Shown here in pieces: positions 1-4,586 of a DNA stretch of 5,715 nucleotides. The notes under the pieces are model-generated. The model saw nothing but the letters and a program-made list of their open reading frames with translations, searched no databases and had not been told where the DNA came from. The number at the start of each line of letters is the position of its first letter. Within the stretch, counting starts at the first letter, position 1. This stretch comes from Thermoplasmata archaeon. GTDB taxonomy: Archaea; Thermoplasmatota; E2; UBA202; JdFR-43. Both the position numbers and the translations under genes were made by a program. The stretch spans positions 1 to 5,715 of the forward strand of contig JAGGXG010000146.1 of NCBI GenBank assembly GCA_021163175.1, read 5' to 3'.

Positions 1-128
1 AAGTAATACCTTATACTCTTTTCTTTAACATATGCATATTCTTCGAGCCCTCTGTAAGCAGATTTGTATGTTTCCACGAATGATTCTATATCTTCTTTCG
101 TTAGCCTCGCTTTCCTTATACTCACCAT
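1..128 (-). CDS. Probable GNAT-family N-acetyltransferase, N-terminal fragment
   Basis: The gene runs off the left edge, and 42 codons from an ATG at 128 are visible. The fragment opens with VSIRKARLTKEDIESF, the usual first beta strand and following helix of GNAT acetyltransferases. It continues through an aromatic, acidic stretch (YRGLEEYAY) of the kind I recall from small archaeal GNAT proteins. The family moves an acetyl group from acetyl-CoA to an amine, often a protein N-terminus or a small metabolite. The acetyl-CoA-binding motif lies further on and is not in the window, so neither activity nor substrate can be judged. The gene is divergent from lysK, with 34 bp between the starts. Another protein with a similar N-terminal strand-helix pattern cannot be excluded. 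Confidence 0.6.
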   Translation of the reverse strand, partial: MVSIRKARLTKEDIESFVETYKSAYRGLEEYAYVKEKSIRYY

Positions 129-135
129 GCCCAAA

Positions 136-144
136 TTTTAATTA
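136..144 (+). promoter_or_regulatory. AT-rich box A of lysK
   Basis: TTTTAATTA is centred 22.5 bases before the ATG at 163, the same spacing seen for several other genes here. It is a weaker match to a TATA box than the others. It lies just upstream of the divergent GNAT start, so the two promoters are interlocked. Confidence 0.4.
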
Positions 145-153
145 TTGGCATGG

Positions 154-161
154 TTTATAAG
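154..161 (-). promoter_or_regulatory. TATA box of the leftward GNAT gene
   Basis: On the minus strand this reads CTTATAAAC, a good archaeal TATA box. Its centre lies about 29.5 bases upstream of the ATG at 128, which would give a very short leader. It sits immediately in front of the rightward lysK start, too close to serve lysK, so I assign it to the leftward gene. Confidence 0.5.
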
Positions 162-162
162 T

Positions 163-1158
163 ATGCATGCAAAGGATTTGCTTTTGGAATTGCTAAAAAT
201 ACCATCATATTCAAAAAGAGAGGATGCAATGGCAGATTTTATTTTAAAATTTGCTAAAGGGCATGATGCAAAAATGGATGGAAAGAACGTTGTTGTAAAT
301 CCATCAAATGAGCTTGTTGTTGCAACCCATATGGATACAATAGAAAGAGAGGGGAAAATAAAGGTGAGAGGAAATAAAATATATGGAAGAGGGGCAAGCG
401 ATCCAAAAGCAAGCATAGCTTCCATCCTTCTCTTTTTAAGTAAAGTAAGAAAGCTAAATTTCACAATCGCTTTTCTGAGCGACGAGGAAGAAGATGCAAC
501 CGGTTCAAAACATTTTGTTGAAAAATACAAGGCAAAGGAAGCCATAATAATGGAGCCAACTTCTCTAAAAATATGCCATCATCATGCTGGAAGCATTGAA
601 GTATATTTTGAGGTGGTGAGCAAAGAAAGCCATGGTTCATTTTGCAATGGAGCCATAAATAAAGCAATAAAGATGATTGAAGAGTTGTATGAAATGCCAT
701 ACTGGAAAAATGGAAAATATTTTGATAGCTGTCTCGCCATCCAAGAAATAAAGAGCATAAATCCATATTATTTAAATCCTGGAAAATGCAATGGGAGAAT
801 AGAGGCAAGATTGCTCCCCAGCCAGAATGCAAGAGAAATAGCAAAAGAAATGGAAAGGATAATGAAAAAATATGGTAGTGCAAAATTTACGGAGACATGG
901 AATGGCTTTGAAATAGATGAAGGAGATGATTTGATCAAGAAGGCAAGGAAAGCATGCGAAAAAGCGAAAATTTCATTCTCTCTAAATGCAATGCCAAGCT
1001 GGACAGATGCAATAATATTTAATGAAGCAGGGATAAAAAGCATTGTTTTTGGCCCAGGCAATCTAAAAAGCTCTCATACAAGCGAAGAGTATGTTGAAAT
1101 TGAGGAAATAGAGAAAGCATCTCTTTTTCTGCATGCTCTCAATGAAATCATGGAGTAA
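163..1158 (+). CDS. lysK: M20-family hydrolase, probably LysK ([LysW]-lysine/ornithine hydrolase)
   Basis: This 331-residue cytosolic metallohydrolase belongs to the ArgE/DapE/LysK branch of M20 peptidases. In archaea LysK releases lysine or ornithine from the carrier protein LysW in the last step of the alpha-aminoadipate-type pathway. Visible two-metal-site elements are THMDT (His56, Asp58), GRGASDPKA (Asp80), SDEEED (Glu108-110, catalytic base and ligand), EPT (Glu131), ESHGS (His157) and a C-terminal SSHTSEEY (His near 305). The length fits LysK, which is shorter than typical ArgE or DapE. I chose the ATG at 163 because the protein then opens with the normal family helix (DLLLELLKIPSYS). 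A TTG at 145 is in frame but adds only six unlikely residues. LysW and the other pathway genes are not in view, so an acetylornithine or succinyl-diaminopimelate deacylase remains possible. The gene overlaps the end of aspS by 11 bp. Confidence 0.8.
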   Translation: MHAKDLLLELLKIPSYSKREDAMADFILKFAKGHDAKMDGKNVVVNPSNELVVATHMDTIEREGKIKVRGNKIYGRGASDPKASIASILLFLSKVRKLNFTIAFLSDEEEDATGSKHFVEKYKAKEAIIMEPTSLKICHHHAGSIEVYFEVVSKESHGSFCNGAINKAIKMIEELYEMPYWKNGKYFDSCLAIQEIKSINPYYLNPGKCNGRIEARLLPSQNAREIAKEMERIMKKYGSAKFTETWNGFEIDEGDDLIKKARKACEKAKISFSLNAMPSWTDAIIFNEAGIKSIVFGPGNLKSSHTSEEYVEIEEIEKASLFLHALNEIME

Positions 1159-2434
1159 GTCTTTTTCTATCTCTCGGGAACAGAATGCACTCTCTTATAT
1201 TGCCCAGATTGAGGAAACGCATCAAGAAGCGTTCTATGCCGTAGCCGAAGCCGCCGTGGGGCGGCATGCCGTATCGAAATGCCTTCAGATATTCTTCGAA
1301 GTTTTCTATGTTCATGCCCAAATTTTTCATTCTTTCAACAAGCATGTTATAGCGATGAATGCGCTGTGCGCCCGAGGAGATTTCCATCCCTTTGAACTCG
1401 AGATCGAAAGCCCTCGCATATTTGTCGCGAGGCATGGCATAGAAAGGCTTGCTTTCAAGTGGAAAATCCTTTATGAAATATAGCTCGTAATCAATGTGCT
1501 TTGCCAGCAGATTTTCCTCATCTGTTCCCAGATCATCGCCCCATTTGAATTCCGTTTCCCTCTGCAATATTTCAACAACCTCATCATATTTTATACGTGG
1601 GTAAGGTAATGAAGGCAAATCAACACTCACTTTGAGCAAATCAAGTTGCTTTTCATTTTCCTCCATTATTTTTTGTATTGCATAGTTTGTCAGTCCTTCT
1701 GAAATTTTCATTACATCTTCCTCGCTATCTATGAATGCCATCTCAACATCTATGGCTGTGGATTCATTCAAATGGCGCGTTGTGTCATGCTGCTCGGCTC
1801 TGAAATACCATGCAATCTCATAAACTCTATCAAATCCTGTAGCCATCAACATTTGTTTATACAACTGTGGTGATTGAACTAGGTATGCAGGCTTTCCAAA
1901 ATAATCTATTCTGAAAACTTCTGTTCCTCCTTCTGAAGACATGGCTGTAATTTTTGGAGTATGCACGTTGATGAATCTATGTTTTTCCAAATATTCAGAT
2001 GCAAATTTTATGAATGAATGTCGTATTTCAAATATTGCCTTTACCTCATCTTTTCTTAAATCTATAATGCGATTGTCGAGGCGGGTATCGAAATCAACAT
2101 TAACTTTATCTATGACACCCATTGGTAAAGGTGCTTGTGCTTGCGATAAAACCTCGAAATTTTTTAACAGTAATTCCCATCCATTCATAACTTTTTCATT
2201 TTCTTGGCATATGCCATACGCCATTACAACACTTTCTCTATTCAAAGAAACCAGTTTTTTAAAAGCATCCTTATTTTCTTTTTTTATCGCCGTTATCTGC
2301 ATTCTTCCATAACGATCCCGCAAAATAACAAAGGCTATACCGCCAAGGTTTCGAATATCTTCAACCCATCCTGCTATTTTAATTTCCTTCCCAAAATGTT
2401 GCTCGCCAATCTCATTGCTATAAAGACGTTGCAT
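1148..2434 (-). CDS. aspS: Aspartate--tRNA ligase, archaeal type
   Basis: This 428-residue class IIb synthetase joins aspartate to tRNA in the cytosol using ATP. It is complete and has the usual archaeal length. An N-terminal OB-fold anticodon-binding domain covers about residues 1-105 (AGWVEDIRNLGG near 21-32). The catalytic domain follows, with QSPQLYKQ at 187-194, motif 2 (FRAEQHDTTRH, 211-221) and motif 3 (GYGIER, 398-402 region). It ends in the family's typical FPRDRKRLTP. The start ATG at 2434 has an AT box 22.5 bases upstream and no Shine-Dalgarno. From memory of the Thermococcus kodakarensis enzyme, Trp26 and Lys85 restrict charging to tRNA-Asp. The equivalent positions here appear to be Glu25 and Met83, so a non-discriminating enzyme (tRNA-Asp and tRNA-Asn) is possible. 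The last 330 bases are visibly richer in G/C-ending codons than the start of the gene. Confidence 0.97.
   Translation of the reverse strand: MQRLYSNEIGEQHFGKEIKIAGWVEDIRNLGGIAFVILRDRYGRMQITAIKKENKDAFKKLVSLNRESVVMAYGICQENEKVMNGWELLLKNFEVLSQAQAPLPMGVIDKVNVDFDTRLDNRIIDLRKDEVKAIFEIRHSFIKFASEYLEKHRFINVHTPKITAMSSEGGTEVFRIDYFGKPAYLVQSPQLYKQMLMATGFDRVYEIAWYFRAEQHDTTRHLNESTAIDVEMAFIDSEEDVMKISEGLTNYAIQKIMEENEKQLDLLKVSVDLPSLPYPRIKYDEVVEILQRETEFKWGDDLGTDEENLLAKHIDYELYFIKDFPLESKPFYAMPRDKYARAFDLEFKGMEISSGAQRIHRYNMLVERMKNLGMNIENFEEYLKAFRYGMPPHGGFGYGIERFLMRFLNLGNIRECILFPRDRKRLTP
1161..1168 (+). terminator. Possible T-rich terminator of lysK
   Basis: CTTTTTCT follows the lysK stop by two bases. Short T-runs end archaeal transcripts, and nothing else could end this one before it reads antisense into aspS. 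The run is short and lies inside the aspS coding region, so the call is weak. Confidence 0.25.
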
Positions 2435-2452
2435 ATTTGTATGCTGGCAAAC

Positions 2453-2461
2453 ATTATATTT
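2453..2461 (-). promoter_or_regulatory. TATA box of aspS
   Basis: The minus strand reads AAATATAAT, preceded by a purine run (GTAAGAAAA) that fits a BRE. The box centre is 22.5 bases before the aspS ATG. It lies in the 32-bp gap behind the nuclease stop, so aspS can be transcribed independently of the co-oriented nuclease gene. Confidence 0.6.
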
Positions 2462-2466
2462 TTTTC

Positions 2467-3186
2467 TTACTTACCCGCTATTTCCTTCAGCAAATTCTTT
2501 ATTTCCTTTATCTCTTTTTCCATCCTCTTTATTCTTTCCATGAATTCGTTATGGGATATAACAGCCATGCTATATTTTTTCAAGTCTGCAAAAGAAAGAG
2601 GGCGAGACGGAAGAATACCCTTTTTTGCCATCTTTGAAAGCTTTTCTCCAAACTTTTTCTCATTCATTTTAAGTTTGCTCAAAGCATCTTCAATGCTATC
2701 AGCTTCTGCAAGAATTTTAAAAAATTTTATATCGCTATTACTCATGAACGCATATGGCATGTATCCATATTTTTCCATGACTTCTTCCATACAATTTTTT
2801 ACAATGCTTTCAAGCTCTTCAGGCTCAAGCAATAAGTGATACTCGCTAAGCTCCAGAATCTCGACACCAAGCTTTTTTGCAGCTTCTTTTGTTGCTTCAT
2901 CACTTTTCTTGCATATGAGCAACGGCTTCAATCCAGCCAGTTTTGCATTGGCATAGGCTTGACGTATAGAAGACAAGCTTGCTTTTCCAGATTTAACTTC
3001 TATCGCATATTTTTCTCCATCTTTTTCTGCAACAATATCAATTTCTCCAATATTCTCTCCCTTAGAGCTTATTTTATAATTTGTTGCTATGATGGTAAAA
3101 CCCTTGCCTTCGAGCATTCGCCTTGCTATTCTTTCTGCTGAGATTCCTCTCCTTCCCGTTTTAACACCTTCTTTTTCTTTTTCCAT
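2467..3186 (-). CDS. RecB/YraN-like PD-(D/E)XK nuclease (archaeal RecB-family protein)
   Basis: This is a predicted DNA nuclease of 239 residues from the ATG at 3186. The N-terminal half shows the PD-(D/E)XK core: a helix with Glu18 (GISAERIARRMLEGKGF), GEIDIVA with Asp50, and AIEVKSGKAS with Glu63 and Lys65. A helix starting at Gln76 (RQAYANAKLAG) follows, as I recall from archaeal RecB-family proteins (COG4998-like). Residues about 150-205 look helical and may form a small winged-helix or other DNA-contact domain. The end (FMERIKRMEKEIKEIKNLL, about 215-233) is a likely coiled coil. The biological role is unknown to me; repair or DNA-end processing is inferred from the fold only. The start is doubtful. 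The shared promoter predicts a start near 3224, where a different minus frame encodes a plausible N-terminus, so a frame break may exist around 3163-3186. The gene precedes aspS in the same direction but is divergent from the Nudix gene. Confidence 0.82.
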   Translation of the reverse strand: MEKEKEGVKTGRRGISAERIARRMLEGKGFTIIATNYKISSKGENIGEIDIVAEKDGEKYAIEVKSGKASLSSIRQAYANAKLAGLKPLLICKKSDEATKEAAKKLGVEILELSEYHLLLEPEELESIVKNCMEEVMEKYGYMPYAFMSNSDIKFFKILAEADSIEDALSKLKMNEKKFGEKLSKMAKKGILPSRPLSFADLKKYSMAVISHNEFMERIKRMEKEIKEIKNLLKEIAGK

Positions 3187-3224
3187 GCTTCAAGCGTCTC
3201 TTCAACTTCTTCAATGGAAATCAA
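3163..3224 (-). other. Candidate out-of-frame N-terminal segment of the nuclease
   Basis: From a TTG at 3224 (or a GTG two codons earlier, at 3230) the minus strand encodes ISIEEVEETLEAWKKKKKV. This is a charged, helix-forming and protein-like stretch in DNA that is otherwise intergenic. It is one frame away from the nuclease and meets it in an A/G-rich run (GGAAAAAGAAAAAGAAGG) prone to indels. One added base there would fuse the two readings into a protein about 13-20 residues longer. The TTG is exactly 22.5 bases from the TATA centre, whereas the ATG at 3186 is about 60 bases away. It could still be a chance reading of a 5' leader. Confidence 0.35.
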
Positions 3225-3240
3225 CTTCACAATAAGAAGC

Positions 3241-3258
3241 AATTTATATAAATATATA
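3241..3258. promoter_or_regulatory. Shared divergent TATA region between nuclease and Nudix genes
   Basis: This AT-only tract contains TTTATATAAA, which is nearly self-complementary. Rightward, its centre is 21.5 bases before the Nudix ATG at 3268. Leftward, the same centre is 22.5 bases before the TTG at 3224. One TBP site could therefore serve both directions, although the adjoining TATATA repeats offer alternative leftward boxes. Purine-rich GAAGCAA to its left fits a BRE for the rightward promoter. Confidence 0.55.
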
Positions 3259-3267
3259 TTTTTCCTC

Positions 3268-3669
3268 ATGAAAAAGCCAAGCGTTACAGTCGATGGTGTT
3301 ATAATAAAAAATGGGAAAGTATTGCTCATAAAAAGAAAAAACGAGCCCTTTAAAGGCAGATGGGCGCTGCCGGGCGGCTTCGTTGAATATGGCGAGACCG
3401 TTGAGGAAGCTGTTTTGAGAGAGGTGAAGGAAGAAACTGGTATGGATGCAAAGATAAAGAAACTCGTTGGAGTATATTCAAGCCCGGATAGAGATCCGAG
3501 GGGGCATACAATATCAATAGCCTTTTTAATGGAAGCAAAGGGCGAGGCTATTGCAGGAGACGACGCCACAGAAGCAAGATTTTTTGATTTGAAGAAGTTG
3601 CCTCCATTAGCTTTTGACCATGCTAAAATAATAGAGGATGCTGTGAAAACATTTAATAATGAATGCTGA
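3268..3669 (+). CDS. Nudix hydrolase, ADP-ribose pyrophosphatase-like
   Basis: This is a compact cytosolic Nudix enzyme of 133 residues. It hydrolyses a nucleoside diphosphate linked to another group, using Mg ions. The Nudix box is complete at residues 37-59 (Gly37, Glu43, Arg51-Glu52, Glu55-Glu56, Gly58). It is followed by SSPDRDPRGHTIS at about 71-83. A proline some 15 residues beyond the box and the DPRGH stretch are typical of ADP-ribose pyrophosphatases, so that substrate is the best guess. An 8-oxo-dGTPase-type or other clean-up role is possible. I chose the ATG at 3268 because it begins the first beta strand (SVTVDGVII) at the right distance from the TATA box. The in-frame ATG at 3214 would place the TATA box inside the gene and adds a poor N-terminus. 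The stop is 10 bases before the prefoldin start. Confidence 0.93.
   Translation: MKKPSVTVDGVIIKNGKVLLIKRKNEPFKGRWALPGGFVEYGETVEEAVLREVKEETGMDAKIKKLVGVYSSPDRDPRGHTISIAFLMEAKGEAIAGDDATEARFFDLKKLPPLAFDHAKIIEDAVKTFNNEC
3652..3660 (+). promoter_or_regulatory. Possible internal box A for prefoldin beta
   Basis: TTTAATAAT lies in the last codons of the Nudix gene, centred about 24 bases before the prefoldin ATG at 3680. That start has no Shine-Dalgarno, so a separate leaderless transcript is plausible. Co-transcription with the Nudix gene is the alternative. Confidence 0.35.
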
Positions 3670-3679
3670 TATCCCTATT

Positions 3680-4045
3680 ATGGCCATAAGATTTGAGGAT
3701 TTGCCTCCACAGGTACAAAACCAATTGCAGCAGTTGCAGCAGTTTCAACAGCAGTTTGAAATGGTTGTGCAACAGAGATTGCAGATTGATATAAAATTGA
3801 AAGAAACCCAGAATGCAATTGATGAGATAAATAAAATAGATGATTCCACGCCTATCTACAAAGGTGTTGGAAATTTAATTGTTAAAACAGGGAAAGAAGA
3901 AGTTATAAAAGAGCTACAAGAAGAAAAAGAAACACTGGAAGTGAGAAAAAAAGCTCTGGAGACACAGGAAAAAAGGCTGAAAGAGAAAATAGAAGAATTA
4001 CAAAATAAAGTTCAGGAAGCACTGAAGGGAGGAAAAGCTGGTTGA
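3680..4045 (+). CDS. pfdB: Prefoldin subunit beta
   Basis: This 121-residue subunit of archaeal prefoldin would form, as four copies with two alpha subunits, the jellyfish-shaped cytosolic chaperone that passes unfolded proteins to the thermosome. It shows the beta-subunit layout. A first coiled-coil helix (about 8-52) opens with LPPQVQNQLQQLQ, the hallmark start of the family. A beta hairpin follows (about 57-70, TPIYKGVGNLIVKT), then a second coiled-coil helix (about 73-115) rich in Lys and Glu. An in-frame ATG at 3659 would overlap the Nudix stop and adds seven residues. I prefer 3680 because it gives the normal length and N-terminus and has an AT box about 24 bases upstream. The alpha subunit is not in the window, which is usual because the two genes are normally apart. 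Glutamines 14-25 come from short CAG/CAA repeats (TTGCAGCAG twice from 3725). Confidence 0.95.
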   Translation: MAIRFEDLPPQVQNQLQQLQQFQQQFEMVVQQRLQIDIKLKETQNAIDEINKIDDSTPIYKGVGNLIVKTGKEEVIKELQEEKETLEVRKKALETQEKRLKEKIEELQNKVQEALKGGKAG

Positions 4046-4051
4046 GATAAA

Positions 4052-4063
4052 TTTTTATAAATA
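4052..4063 (+). promoter_or_regulatory. TATA box of the small secreted protein gene
   Basis: TTTTTATAAATA is a strong archaeal TATA box centred 22.5 bases before the ATG at 4080, with AT-rich purine-containing sequence (GAGATAAA) in front as a possible BRE. It begins seven bases after the prefoldin stop. Its T-run could also help to end the prefoldin transcript. Confidence 0.65.
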
Positions 4064-4079
4064 ACAACCATTTTATGAT

Positions 4080-4556
4080 ATGCGCAAGATAAAACCAATA
4101 GCAGTTATAACATTTCTTTTAATTGCGAGTTTGTTACCTGTCACAACAAGCAGGATGCACAGCAGCAATGTTGTAAAAACTTCATGCCAAATACCATGGG
4201 GAAAAATGGACGCAGAATTGAGTAAGGAAGTCATGCAGATCAGTAGATATGATATGGAAACAGTAAAAATGAATATTTCATATGAGCCCTATTTTATTCA
4301 GTTTTTTCCAGTATGGACAGATATACATTTGGTTGATGCTCCAGCTTGGCTTTCTGTAATAATATCTGAAACACAATTTTATCTTCAGCCTGGTGAAGTA
4401 AAAACAATAAGCATTTATCTTAAGGTAAATGAAGATGTTGAAAATGGAACACAAGGGGTTATAAAATTTGAAATTGATGGAAGAAATATTCTCCTACCTT
4501 CTCTGCTTGAAATAGATTCATGCCATGCATACTTGTTAGCAATCAAGACCAACTAA
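4080..4556 (+). CDS. Small secreted protein with one Ig-like beta-sandwich domain
   Basis: I do not recognise this 158-residue protein by name. A clear signal peptide covers about residues 1-24 (RKIK, then a hydrophobic run PIAVITFLLIASLLPV, with likely cleavage near TTS). No second membrane segment follows, so it is probably secreted or held at the surface by a partner. The middle (APAWLSVIISETQFYLQPGE, then VKTISIYLKV and GTQGVIKFEI, about 87-133) follows the pattern of NEW3/S-layer-type Ig-like domains. In that pattern a strand pair is followed by PGE, alternating hydrophobic strands and a GT turn. Cysteines near residue 36 and near residue 149 could form a disulphide. Such domains usually occur inside much longer surface proteins, so this may be a stand-alone module or a relic. 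Its promoter closely resembles that of the beta-helix gene downstream, which suggests joint expression. The function is unknown. Confidence 0.8.
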   Translation: MRKIKPIAVITFLLIASLLPVTTSRMHSSNVVKTSCQIPWGKMDAELSKEVMQISRYDMETVKMNISYEPYFIQFFPVWTDIHLVDAPAWLSVIISETQFYLQPGEVKTISIYLKVNEDVENGTQGVIKFEIDGRNILLPSLLEIDSCHAYLLAIKTN

Positions 4557-4565
4557 ATAAGAAAA

Positions 4566-4577
4566 TTTTATAAATAA
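4566..4577 (+). promoter_or_regulatory. TATA box of the beta-helix gene
   Basis: TTTTATAAATAA has the same core as the box in front of the preceding gene (TTTATAAATAA), with a purine-rich AAGAAAA as a possible BRE. The centre is only 16.5 bases before the ATG at 4587 but 22.5 bases before the in-frame GTG at 4593, which bears on start choice. Confidence 0.6.
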
Positions 4578-4586
4578 ATCCATATT

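Noticed and set aside
138..1061. Three overlapping minus-strand open frames opposite lysK
   Set aside because: All are antisense to conserved lysK motifs, rich in Phe, Leu and Ser, and have no start signal.
1236..1273. Perfect hairpin GCCGCC-GTGG-GGCGGC flanked by the direct repeat ATGCCGTA
   Set aside because: It encodes the conserved motif-3 stretch of AspRS (YGMPPHGGFGYG) on the other strand. Pro and Gly codons written as CCG/CCC and GGC produce the pairing by chance.
1133..1483. Plus-strand open frame of 116 codons
   Set aside because: It lies antisense to the highly conserved end of aspS, has no promoter and no protein-like pattern.
2204..2839. Plus-strand open frame of 211 codons spanning the aspS-nuclease gap
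   Set aside because: It is antisense to two well-supported genes, and its Phe/Ser/Ile-rich translation is typical of the reverse complement of Lys/Glu-rich coding DNA.
3232..3569. Upstream part of the minus-strand open frame that runs across the Nudix gene
   Set aside because: It is antisense to the Nudix coding region. Only the short part between about 3163 and 3230 looks like real protein, and that is reported separately.
3725..3752. CAG-rich repeat in prefoldin beta
   Set aside because: It is a short Gln run in the first coiled-coil helix, normal for prefoldin beta and not a microsatellite of note.
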